From an uncultured Hyphomicrobiales bacterium (GTDB taxonomy: Bacteria > Pseudomonadota > Alphaproteobacteria > Rhizobiales > Beijerinckiaceae), in contig CAIZEI010000066.1 of the NCBI GenBank assembly GCA_903931945.1, positions 21,514 through 85,513 on the forward strand: DNA of 64,000 nucleotides. The letters run 5' to 3'. The notes below the pieces were generated by a model. That model saw only the letters and a program-made list of their open reading frames with translations, was not told where the DNA came from and made no database searches. Positions 1 through 7,198 of the stretch are shown piece by piece; within the stretch, counting starts at the first letter, position 1; every line of letters begins with the position of its first letter. Both the position numbers and the translations under genes were made by a program.

Positions 1-164
1 TCGTAGGAATCGCCGGCGCCAGTGCCGATGAGGAATTGGATCTGCTTGCCGGCAAAAAAGTTCGTCTGCGCCTCGGCCACGCATGCGGAGGCAAGCGAGC
101 CTGCCAGCCCGACTGCCAAAGCCGCCCCGCCGTAACAGCGAAAAAGGATACGATGTCCTGACAC
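1..164 (-). CDS. TctC/Bug-type solute receptor, N-terminal part (partial)
   Basis: This is the 5' end of a gene running off the left edge. The start is a GTG two bases after the stop of the next cupin gene, preceded by AAGGAG with five bases between; the Shine-Dalgarno lies inside the end of that upstream gene, so the two are translationally adjacent. The visible 54 residues form a secretion signal ending near A-E-A-Q, then a first mature strand FLIGTGAGDSYD. This closely resembles the G-x-x-x-G-x-x-YD strand of the receptor at 1290-2318. Proteins of this family are periplasmic binders for carboxylates, serving tripartite tricarboxylate transporters or acting as orphans. I infer the same fold here; the ligand is unknown and the C-terminal part is outside the window. 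Confidence 0.75.
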   Translation of the reverse strand, partial: MSGHRILFRCYGGAALAVGLAGSLASACVAEAQTNFFAGKQIQFLIGTGAGDSY

Positions 165-166
165 GC

Positions 167-682
167 CTACTCCTTGAAATCGGGCGAATTCTCCAGCTGC
201 TCCAGGTCCGAGGCCAGATAATCGTGGATCGGCAGATTGATAATCGCAATCCAGATCGCCGGATCGCTTGGCGGCCCGAGGTTGAAATGCTGGTGCTCGA
301 CGCCACCCACTTTCATGGGCAATTGCACGAGATCGCCCTTGGTCCAGTCGAGCCGGACGCCGTCGACGACCGTGTATCCATCGCCATGCAGCACATAGAT
401 CAGCAAGCCGCCAGCGTGCCTGTGCTTGCCTGAATTGGTGCGAATTTCCTGGATGAACACACGCCAGTGTTGCAGCGGCGTTTCAGGATGATTGTTCGGG
501 CAGAGATAATAGAGCAACTTGCCTTGCCGCGCCTGAAACAGTTTTCGGCTGCTTTTCTTGATGACCACCGGGCCCGTCAGATTGCGTTCGACGAAATCCT
601 TGCGCTGGCGCATGTTGCGCTCGTAAATATTGTCCGAAATCGGCGGGCGCTCCCGCTCTTTCACGCGTTCCCGTTCAGCCAC
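167..682 (-). CDS. Cupin-domain protein, metal-ligand HxH present
   Basis: A 171-residue single-domain cupin. The start is GTG, preceded by GGGAG at good spacing. Cupin motif 1 contains H87-x-H89 in GKHRH, but the usual glutamate a few residues later is not visible. Motif 2 runs through GDLVQLP and ends in H130-x-H132-F-N. The protein could bind one metal ion and act as a small dioxygenase, isomerase or sensor of a ring-type acid; no specific reaction can be read from the sequence. It is a paralogue of the next gene upstream: both share the motif-2 HFN end and a C-terminal LEQLEN or FEQLEN segment followed by a P-x-F tail. It sits in the minus-strand operon with UbiD and TctC receptors, which suggests a role in catabolism of the same substrate. 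Confidence 0.8.
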   Translation of the reverse strand: MAERERVKERERPPISDNIYERNMRQRKDFVERNLTGPVVIKKSSRKLFQARQGKLLYYLCPNNHPETPLQHWRVFIQEIRTNSGKHRHAGGLLIYVLHGDGYTVVDGVRLDWTKGDLVQLPMKVGGVEHQHFNLGPPSDPAIWIAIINLPIHDYLASDLEQLENSPDFKE

Positions 683-706
683 TTTGCTTCTCCCGAATGT
701 GTGTCT

Positions 707-1228
707 TTAGCCAGCTTTGCCGGTCTGGAACTCTGGCGCATTTTCAAGCTGCTCGAAACCGGAGCTCCGATCGACGGTTGTGCAGGCAAACCAGTTCGGC
801 TCAACCGCAATGAATTTGACCGGCTTGTTCTTGTTGGTGTTGAAATGCTGAATGATAATCCCGGGGCCGCGGATGGGAAGATTGACGACATCGCCCTCTT
901 CCCAGGCGTGTTTGACGCCATCGAGAAGCGTATATCCCTCGCCTTCCAGAATGATCATCACCTGTCCGCCTTGACAGCGGATGCGCCCGCTGCGGCTGCC
1001 CGGCGGAATTTCCTGCTCGAAAAACATGAAGGTCGACAGCACCGTGTCCTTGATTTCGGGGTGCAGATACCATTTCATCAAGCCCTGCTGATTGACCTCT
1101 TGCGGCAATTCCGCGCCTTTGATGACAGGGGGCAGACCTTTCAGTTGTTCGCGCTGGTTGTCGCGTATTTTGAGAAGTTCGCCCCAGTAATTTTTTTCCG
1201 CCAGCCTTGCTGTGCGATCGCTCGCCAT
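707..1228 (-). CDS. Cupin-domain protein, metal-binding residues partly replaced
   Basis: 173 residues from the ATG at 1228, which has GGAG eight bases upstream; a further in-frame ATG at 1246 lacks a ribosome site. It has the beta-barrel pattern of a cupin and is a paralogue of the neighbouring 171-residue cupin. In motif 1 the HxH position reads R82-I-R84, so two metal ligands are missing, while H128 of motif 2 (QHFN) remains. This suggests a non-metal, ligand-binding or structural partner rather than an enzyme, perhaps forming a heteromer with the neighbour. Both are 24 bases apart on the same strand within the decarboxylase operon. Function is not known. Confidence 0.78.
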   Translation of the reverse strand: MASDRTARLAEKNYWGELLKIRDNQREQLKGLPPVIKGAELPQEVNQQGLMKWYLHPEIKDTVLSTFMFFEQEIPPGSRSGRIRCQGGQVMIILEGEGYTLLDGVKHAWEEGDVVNLPIRGPGIIIQHFNTNKNKPVKFIAVEPNWFACTTVDRSSGFEQLENAPEFQTGKAG

Positions 1229-1289
1229 ATCCTTGCTCCCGTTCATATTTCAATCGTTGGCTGAATACTCGGCCATACCCATTGGCGTG

Positions 1290-2318
1290 TCAATGCGGTT
1301 GCTTGCCGCTGACAAGCGCGCGCGCACGGGCGATGACATCCTCTGGCGCCGCATAGGCGCTTGCGACAAGTTCCTGCATCTTCTTTCCGGATATTGAATC
1401 GATATCGAGCAATTGTTTTTTGGCGTCGGCGCGCAGGTCCGGATCGTTCATGGCTTCGGAAAACGCCTCGCGTAGCGCTGCAATCCGGTCTGCGGGCGTA
1501 TCGGGCGGCGCAATATAGGGGCGCCCCATTTCATTCGGCGACAGCATGAGGTCAAGCGCGCTGCGATCGCCGGGATCTGTCACGAGATCGGTCAACAATG
1601 GGGTCGAGGGCAGCGCGCGATCCTTGTTCAACCCGATCTGCATGACGATATTGACCAGTTTTTCGTCAATCCATTGTGCATGTTCGGACATGAGATTGAG
1701 ATACGAACCGCCGCAACGTCCCTGTATCTCGCCCCGTTCGATCGCCAGATACAAATCATTCTGGCTGCGATAGCCGAGCACCACCTTTTCCTTCACGCCC
1801 AGCATGGCGGCGATGGTGGCGTAGAATGTGGTGAGTTCAGCGCCTGCGCCCGTTGTGCCCACCAGCACCTCTTTCTTTTGCCAGTCTGCAATCGAGGCGA
1901 CGCCCGAATCCGCCCGGATCATGCAAATGTCAACTTCGCGATTGGCTGAACCGACGTAAGAAAATTTCCGACCGTCAAATTGTGCGCCGGGAAGGCCCAG
2001 CAGCGGCATCAAGGGCACAAAACGATGGCCGGTCCCCAGCACCGTTCCATCGCGCGGCGCTACATTGTAGATGTAGTTATAGGCGTTGAGACTGCCTGCG
2101 CCGGCCATGTTCTGCGCAATCACAGCTGGATTTCCGGGAAGATATTTGCCGAGATAGCGGGCGACCAGCCGGGCATATTGATCGTAGGCGGTGCCCGGCT
2201 CGATGCCGATGACCATGCGCACAACCTTTCCGCGATAGAATTCGGCGACGGATGGATTGTCCGCGTGGGCCGGCGCGCCCGCGATGACCAGAAACAGGAA
2301 AATCAGGATCGCTTTCAC
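1290..2318 (-). CDS. TctC/Bug-family periplasmic solute receptor
   Basis: 342 residues from a GTG at 2318 preceded by GGGAG; a longer reading frame continues upstream but overlaps the end of the UbiD gene and a hairpin. The GTG start places a clean signal peptide (K-A then an ILIFLFLVIAG core, cleavage after A-H-A) at the N-terminus. The mature part has the family signatures: a first strand MVIGIEPGTAYDQYARLVA, then the run from KYLPGNP to NMAGAGS. Such receptors bind carboxylic acids and pass them to a TctAB-type permease, but no permease genes are present here. It lies between the UbiD gene and two cupins, consistent with capture of the substrate or an intermediate. Ligand not predictable. 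Confidence 0.85.
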   Translation of the reverse strand: MKAILIFLFLVIAGAPAHADNPSVAEFYRGKVVRMVIGIEPGTAYDQYARLVARYLGKYLPGNPAVIAQNMAGAGSLNAYNYIYNVAPRDGTVLGTGHRFVPLMPLLGLPGAQFDGRKFSYVGSANREVDICMIRADSGVASIADWQKKEVLVGTTGAGAELTTFYATIAAMLGVKEKVVLGYRSQNDLYLAIERGEIQGRCGGSYLNLMSEHAQWIDEKLVNIVMQIGLNKDRALPSTPLLTDLVTDPGDRSALDLMLSPNEMGRPYIAPPDTPADRIAALREAFSEAMNDPDLRADAKKQLLDIDSISGKKMQELVASAYAAPEDVIARARALVSGKQPH

Positions 2319-2320
2319 CG

Positions 2321-2365
2321 CGCCCGTCTCCCGTCCCCGTGCAAAGGGGAGGGGAGAGACGGGCG
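2321..2365. repeat. Intergenic hairpin between UbiD and receptor genes
   Basis: A ten-base arm CGCCCGTCTC (2321-2330) is exactly complementary to GAGACGGGCG (2356-2365). Inside these, CCGTCCCC and GGGGAGGGGA pair imperfectly around the loop GTGCAAA. The structure sits immediately 5' of the receptor start codon on the minus strand, after the UbiD stop. It could stabilise or separate parts of the operon transcript, or be a copy of a dispersed palindromic element. No T-run follows, so a simple terminator is unlikely. Confidence 0.7.
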
Positions 2366-2392
2366 CTGGGATGGCTGACAAACCCACGGTCT

Positions 2393-3850
2393 TCAAATAA
2401 ACCCGACCTTGTCTTTCCACTTCGCGGCCACCTTGTCGGAATAGGTTTTCTCGACCGTATTCACGCGCGGAAATTTGTCTTTCCAATGCCAGGGCCGCAC
2501 AGCGTAGATGATAATCCGCGAATTGGTGATGTCATCGCGTTCGCGTTGCTCGGGGCTCACCAATGGATCAATATAGCCGGTGTAACAACCATCGATGATA
2601 TCGGTCTGCGTGCGCGGGTCCCAGCGGGTCGCCAGCGCCCAGAGCAGTTCAGCGGGGTCTTCGATGTTGATGTCATCGTCGACCACGATAGTGATGCGGC
2701 CGAGATAGGCGCCAGGGCCGGACCCGGTTGCAACAAGGCCCGCCATTTTGGCGTGGCCTGCGTGCATCTGCGTGATCGAAATCACATTGATGAAACTTGT
2801 GCCGCCGCCTGTCGGCTTCCACACGCCCTTGACGCCGGGCACGCCCGCGCCCTCCAGCGCATCCCAGAGCGTCGCCAGCTGCGTCAGGCTCGGCTGGCGC
2901 CCGGGGAATGTGGGCTTGGCCGGCGGCTGACCGATCACAATCAATTCATTGCGATGGTAAATCGCGCCGACGCGCACGATGGGCTCGGGATGCGCCTCTG
3001 TCGTGTAATAGCCCGGCCATTCCGCAAACGGGCCTTCCAGCCGTGTTTCTTCTGACGGCGGCGGCATAAAGCCTTCAAATGCGACTTCTGCGTCCGCAGG
3101 AATTGGAAGGCCCGTCAGTTCGCCGCGCACCACGCGCAACGCCTTGCCGAGGCGTCCGCCCGCCACGTCAAATTCGGAAACCCCGTATTTCGTTTTGGCG
3201 GAAGCCACCATGCCGAGGACAGGCGGTTGGCCGACACAAACCACCATCGGGCAAGCCTTGCCCTGCGCCCACCATTTCTCGCGGATGAGACTGCCGTGCT
3301 TGCCAGGTTCAATAAAGACCGACAGCGTTTTTTCATCCTGAACCATCACGCGATAGGTGCCCGCATTGACCCAGTCGCTGTCCGGGTCCTTGTTGATGAT
3401 AATGACTTCGGTGCCGATGTAGCGACCGCCATCATGCTCGTGCCAGTGGCCAGCGGGAAACAGATTGATGTTGACGGCCTCGCCCTTGAGCACGTTCTCC
3501 GTGATCGGGCCGCCATTGACATATTCAGGCGGGATCGGCGTTTCGCCGCCGCCCTTGCGCGATTTACGAAATTCCTTCAGGGCCTCGACAGACACGTCGC
3601 CCGAAAACAGTCGACTGAAGCGCACATTCATCAGGACGCGCTGGTTGGCAGGATGCCCCACCATATCTTCAAACAGCAGAAGCGGGGGATGACGATGCTT
3701 GAGACTCAGTTCATAGAGCGCGCCCATTTCCAGATAGGGGTCTGCGCCCTTGATGACCTCCAGCTCCCCGCGTTCGCCGGCAATGCGGATCAATTCGCGC
3801 AAATCGCCCAGCGCGGCCTGCCTGTCGTTATCGTTCACGTCCTTCGTCAT
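2393..3850 (-). CDS. UbiD-family (prenyl-FMN dependent) decarboxylase
   Basis: 485 residues, close to the usual UbiD/Fdc length. Family landmarks are in order: RYIGTEVIIINKDPDSDWVN followed by AGTYR (prFMN and Mn/K site region), then EGPFAEWPGYY with E272 and E277 spaced as the catalytic glutamates of this fold, and a C-terminal tail typical of the family. UbiD enzymes reversibly decarboxylate aromatic or alpha,beta-unsaturated acids using prenylated FMN made by a UbiX protein, which is not in this window. The gene is preceded by a TctC receptor gene (start 38 bases away) and followed by another, on the same strand, with a downstream FAD hydroxylase in the divergent operon. I infer decarboxylation of an imported aromatic or heteroaromatic acid; the substrate is unknown. 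Confidence 0.9.
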   Translation of the reverse strand: MTKDVNDNDRQAALGDLRELIRIAGERGELEVIKGADPYLEMGALYELSLKHRHPPLLLFEDMVGHPANQRVLMNVRFSRLFSGDVSVEALKEFRKSRKGGGETPIPPEYVNGGPITENVLKGEAVNINLFPAGHWHEHDGGRYIGTEVIIINKDPDSDWVNAGTYRVMVQDEKTLSVFIEPGKHGSLIREKWWAQGKACPMVVCVGQPPVLGMVASAKTKYGVSEFDVAGGRLGKALRVVRGELTGLPIPADAEVAFEGFMPPPSEETRLEGPFAEWPGYYTTEAHPEPIVRVGAIYHRNELIVIGQPPAKPTFPGRQPSLTQLATLWDALEGAGVPGVKGVWKPTGGGTSFINVISITQMHAGHAKMAGLVATGSGPGAYLGRITIVVDDDINIEDPAELLWALATRWDPRTQTDIIDGCYTGYIDPLVSPEQRERDDITNSRIIIYAVRPWHWKDKFPRVNTVEKTYSDKVAAKWKDKVGFI

Positions 3851-3888
3851 GTTTTTACCTTGTCTGGAACCTTCAATTGTCGGTCGCG

Positions 3889-4941
3889 TTAATGGGCGTC
3901 GAGTCCCTGTTTTTTAAGCATCGTATCGACAAAGGTGAAGGCCTCCGGCGATATCGATCCGAGCGCATTGACAAGAGACGATACATCGACATGCGTCATC
4001 GGCACAAAGTCCTCTGTCACCTTGCGGACTGCATCGCCAAATTCAGCGTCGCGCATCAATCTGTCAAAAGCCGTCCGGTAAATCCGGGTGATGGGGTCCG
4101 GGGTTCCCGGTGGAAGCGCCAACCATTTGTCAATGGTCGTCTGGTTGCTCCAGTAGATGAAAGCGTCGCGTTCGATTCTTGTTTTCAGCTTGCCTTCCAT
4201 CAGTTCATTGAACAACGGGGCATCGCCGAAATCCTTGCGGCGCACGAGCTTGCCATTTTCGGTTGTGCCGGTTTGCGCATAGATGCGGAATCTCCCGCTG
4301 GCGACCAGTCTCTGCACATTATGCAGGCTGCCTTCTGATGTCATGTCAATCTCGCCGCGCTCAAGCGCGCTGACAAGCTCGGGTGTGCTGGGGTAGCCCA
4401 CCACCCAGCGCGCATTCCAGCCGAGAAATTCAATCCCCCACGCGGCCATCAACATGCCGGAACGCGGCACGCCGGTGAGCGAACCCATTGTGACCCGGGA
4501 AGGGCTCACACCGGTCAGTCGGCTCTCGGATGAACTGTTGATCAACAGGGTTGTGCCGCCCCTGCCAACGCCGCCCACAGTCACGAATTTCGTTGGATCG
4601 TAGGTCGATTGCGGTTTGCGATACAGCATAGGGTCTGCAGCCGTGCTCGATTCCATCAGCAGCGTCAGACCATCGGCCGCGATCTGCCTTGCGAAATAAT
4701 TCGACGCTGGCAGTCCCTCCGCGCCGGGCATATTGCGGACGAGCAGCGCAGGCGCGCCCGGCAGATATTTGCCAATGTAGGTTCCGACAAGGCGCGCAAC
4801 AATGTCCGTGCCGCCGCCAGCGCCATTGCCGACGAGAATAGTCACCGTCTTGCCATCAAAACTGACTGGCGCCCCTTCGCCGCGCGCGCCGGCTGTCGGG
4901 GTGGCAAGAAGCAGCAGTAAGAGCGACGCGACGCGTATCAT
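3889..4941 (-). CDS. TctC/Bug-family periplasmic solute receptor
   Basis: 350 residues with an ATG start. A hydrophobic signal (ASLLLLLLATPTAGA) precedes the mature domain, which opens with TVTILVGNGAGGGTDIVARL and continues with the run from KYLPGAP to RNMPGAEG, the same pattern as the other two receptors in the operon. The three differ enough to suggest different ligands or different stereoisomers rather than recent copies. The gene is nine bases downstream of a binding-protein gene and 38 bases upstream of UbiD, so probably cotranscribed. It is an orphan receptor here: no TctA or TctB permease gene is seen. Confidence 0.85.
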   Translation of the reverse strand: MIRVASLLLLLLATPTAGARGEGAPVSFDGKTVTILVGNGAGGGTDIVARLVGTYIGKYLPGAPALLVRNMPGAEGLPASNYFARQIAADGLTLLMESSTAADPMLYRKPQSTYDPTKFVTVGGVGRGGTTLLINSSSESRLTGVSPSRVTMGSLTGVPRSGMLMAAWGIEFLGWNARWVVGYPSTPELVSALERGEIDMTSEGSLHNVQRLVASGRFRIYAQTGTTENGKLVRRKDFGDAPLFNELMEGKLKTRIERDAFIYWSNQTTIDKWLALPPGTPDPITRIYRTAFDRLMRDAEFGDAVRKVTEDFVPMTHVDVSSLVNALGSISPEAFTFVDTMLKKQGLDAH

Positions 4942-4950
4942 CGCTGCCCC

Positions 4951-6048
4951 CTAGTGGCAGTCGCAGTCAACGCCCGCCAGATGACCGCAGGCCTTTACAG
5001 CTGCGATCACCTCGTCCTGCTTTTTTGCGGTCTCGCGTTTGTAGTCGAGATCGCGTTCGTCGACATGCGCGGCGCGGGGCGTATTGCCATAGAGCGCGTC
5101 GACAAAGCCGCTGTCGTCAATCCTGCGAATATGATGCGTGTCCCAAAGTTCCAGCGGGTTGATTTTCAGCGCGTCCTTGTCCTGCCGCTTGGCCTCTTCA
5201 TAGACGTTGGAAATCGCAGCCATCGACGGGTAGAGCTTTGGCTCCAGCAGAGGCGCAAGCCCCTGCCAGATATAGGTCGCTTCCGCGAGATTCAGCTCGC
5301 CTTCCTTGGTGTAGCGGCGCTGGATAATCTCGATGGATTTTTCCGGTTGCGTCTTGAAAAAATGCACGCCTTCGATAAGCCCTTTCAGAAAACGCTCGAC
5401 GACATCGGGATGGCGCGCCACAAAATCGAGGCTTGAAGAAACCGTCGTGAACCAGATCATCGGCATGGCTTCAATGTCGATGACTTTCAGTCCTGCCGCC
5501 TCAGCAAACAGATGCGCGGGCGGCGTCATCAGCGCAGCGTCGCATTTGCGATCACGCACCCAATGCCAGAGCGGTTCGCGCGGGGCGTCATCGCCCGCGC
5601 CCTCTTCATCCATCTGGCCCTTCCTGTGCGTCAGCATATTGCGAAGATCGACGTCTTCGCGGTCCACGTCGAGCCCGCGATTGCGCAACTGAAGCCAGTC
5701 GTTGAGGCCGGGGTGAGAACCACGCGTGCCCACCACCTTGCCGCGCAGATCGGCAAAGCCATTGATTCCGGAATCCGGTCTGACGACGAGCTTTGAATGC
5801 ACCTTGTTGACCGTCTGGCCAAGATAGACCCAGCTGTCGCCGCGCGCGCGATGCCCGTAGGTCGAGACATGGTTGCCGCCAACAAATTCGACATCTCCCG
5901 CAGGAACCGCGCGATGCGCCTCGGTCGAGGAAATTTTCCTGTCATAGGAGACATCGAGCCCGTGCTTCGCCCAGGCGCCGGATTCGGCGACCACATGCAG
6001 CAGCGTGAGATGGCTGCTTGAGCGATAGGGAAAATTGACGTGATCCAT
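4951..6048 (-). CDS. NMT1/SsuA-like substrate-binding protein without signal peptide
   Basis: 365 residues; the ATG has a strong GGAGG ribosome site. The fold is that of NitT/TauT-type binding proteins: the protein opens directly with a first strand NFPYRSSSHLTLLHVVAESG, then AWAKHGLDVSYD, followed by the DLRGKVVGTRGSHPG loop. There is no export signal, which is unusual; such cytoplasmic members include ligand-binding enzymes or sensors related to dihydroxyphthalate decarboxylase, so an enzymatic role is possible. The C-terminus is rich in metal-type ligands (C354, H356, C362, C364, H365). It is the first gene of the leftward operon and shares the intergenic region at 6049-6218 with a second, exported binding protein. 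Substrate unknown. Confidence 0.78.
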   Translation of the reverse strand: MDHVNFPYRSSSHLTLLHVVAESGAWAKHGLDVSYDRKISSTEAHRAVPAGDVEFVGGNHVSTYGHRARGDSWVYLGQTVNKVHSKLVVRPDSGINGFADLRGKVVGTRGSHPGLNDWLQLRNRGLDVDREDVDLRNMLTHRKGQMDEEGAGDDAPREPLWHWVRDRKCDAALMTPPAHLFAEAAGLKVIDIEAMPMIWFTTVSSSLDFVARHPDVVERFLKGLIEGVHFFKTQPEKSIEIIQRRYTKEGELNLAEATYIWQGLAPLLEPKLYPSMAAISNVYEEAKRQDKDALKINPLELWDTHHIRRIDDSGFVDALYGNTPRAAHVDERDLDYKRETAKKQDEVIAAVKACGHLAGVDCDCH

Positions 6049-6152
6049 ATTTCCTCCAGCGGGTATTTCTGACTTTCACGAATGATGGCAGAGGCGGTTC
6101 GGCTTGTCCAGAACGCGCATTCTAAAAATCGGACGCGCGCCAGCAATTGGAC

Positions 6153-6165
6153 GCAAGGCCCTTGC
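6153..6165. promoter_or_regulatory. Perfect 13-bp palindrome between divergent operons
   Basis: GCAAGG, a central C, then CCTTGC. It lies 105 bases from the leftward start codon and 54 bases from the rightward one, a suitable place for an operator controlling both operons. No regulator gene is seen nearby, so the protein that would bind is unknown. Confidence 0.4.
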
Positions 6166-6218
6166 CTCGCGCCGGGGTGCTGTGTCATGTCGATCCGAGC
6201 TTTGGACCGGGAGGAAAC

Positions 6219-7190
6219 ATGATGCGCTTTCGTGGTCGCTTGTTTGCGGCGGCGGCGCTGGCTGTGGCATTGTCGTCAGCGGGCGCCGAAGCGCAGGACA
6301 AACCCCTTTCACTGCGGGTTGGAACGCTCAAGCAGGGGTCCCTGACCAATGTCTGGGTCGCCAAACAGGCGGGCGTTTTCGCCAAAAATGGTCTGGACGT
6401 CGAATTGATCGAATTTCGCAATGGCAACGAGGCGATCGGCGCGCAGCGCGCCGGCGCAGTGGATGTGGTGTTGACGATCCCCGGCACAGCGATGGCTGCG
6501 GATGAGCGCGGTTTTGACCTTGTGCTGGTTTCGGGCAGCGAGACCTCGCAGTCCCAGCCGCCCGATACCGGTTCGATTGTTGTGCGCAAGGATTCGTCGA
6601 TCGGATCGCTATCCGATTTGAAGGGCAAGACCATCGCCATCTCCGGGACGCACACACAATATACTGTGGCGATCCAGACGATTCTGAAACGCGCAGGCGT
6701 CGGCCCCGCTGAGTTTTCCTTCCTTGAAATGCCATACGCCAGTCAGGTCGATGCATTGCGCGCCAGACTGGTCGAGGTCGTCGCCTCGCTCGATCCCTGG
6801 ACGACGCTGTTCCGGAACTCTGATTTCGCCCGTGTGCTCGCCTATGGCTATGTCGATTCCTTGCCCGCGCAGCCCATTGGCGGCTGGTACGCCCGCCGCG
6901 ATTACGCCAACAGGAATGGCGAGGCCATGACCCGGTTTGCAAAATCCATCTGCGACGTCGCGGATTACATGGCGGCGGACCCGGATCGGGCGCGGCGCAA
7001 TATCGCGGCCTACACCGGGCTGGATCCCGCGCTGGTGAAAGACGTTCCGGTCAACCACTGGACCTGCAAAATCGATCTGGGCGTCTGGAACAAGGTCGCC
7101 GCCATGATGTTCGAAGGCGGCGAGTTGCAAAAGCCATTCAACATTGAAGACTGGATGTATGATTCGGCAAAAGCGTTGATCGTTCGTTAG
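6219..7190 (+). CDS. ABC transporter substrate-binding protein (NMT1/SsuA type)
   Basis: 323 residues from the first of two adjacent ATG codons, preceded by GGGAGGAAAC; the reading frame is open further upstream but without a ribosome site. A signal peptide (FRGRLFAAAALAVALSSAG, cleavage after A-E-A) is followed by the mature strand LSLRVGTLKQGSLTNVWVAK, then AGVFAKNGLDVELI and the DLKGKTIAISGTHTQYTV loop typical of aliphatic sulfonate or nitrate-type binding proteins. It is the first gene of the rightward operon, eight bases before the FAD hydroxylase. No ABC permease or ATPase gene accompanies it, so the binding protein may serve a transporter encoded elsewhere. Ligand probably related to the aromatic acid handled by the island (inference). 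Confidence 0.83.
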   Translation: MMRFRGRLFAAAALAVALSSAGAEAQDKPLSLRVGTLKQGSLTNVWVAKQAGVFAKNGLDVELIEFRNGNEAIGAQRAGAVDVVLTIPGTAMAADERGFDLVLVSGSETSQSQPPDTGSIVVRKDSSIGSLSDLKGKTIAISGTHTQYTVAIQTILKRAGVGPAEFSFLEMPYASQVDALRARLVEVVASLDPWTTLFRNSDFARVLAYGYVDSLPAQPIGGWYARRDYANRNGEAMTRFAKSICDVADYMAADPDRARRNIAAYTGLDPALVKDVPVNHWTCKIDLGVWNKVAAMMFEGGELQKPFNIEDWMYDSAKALIVR

Positions 7191-7198
7191 AGGATGCG

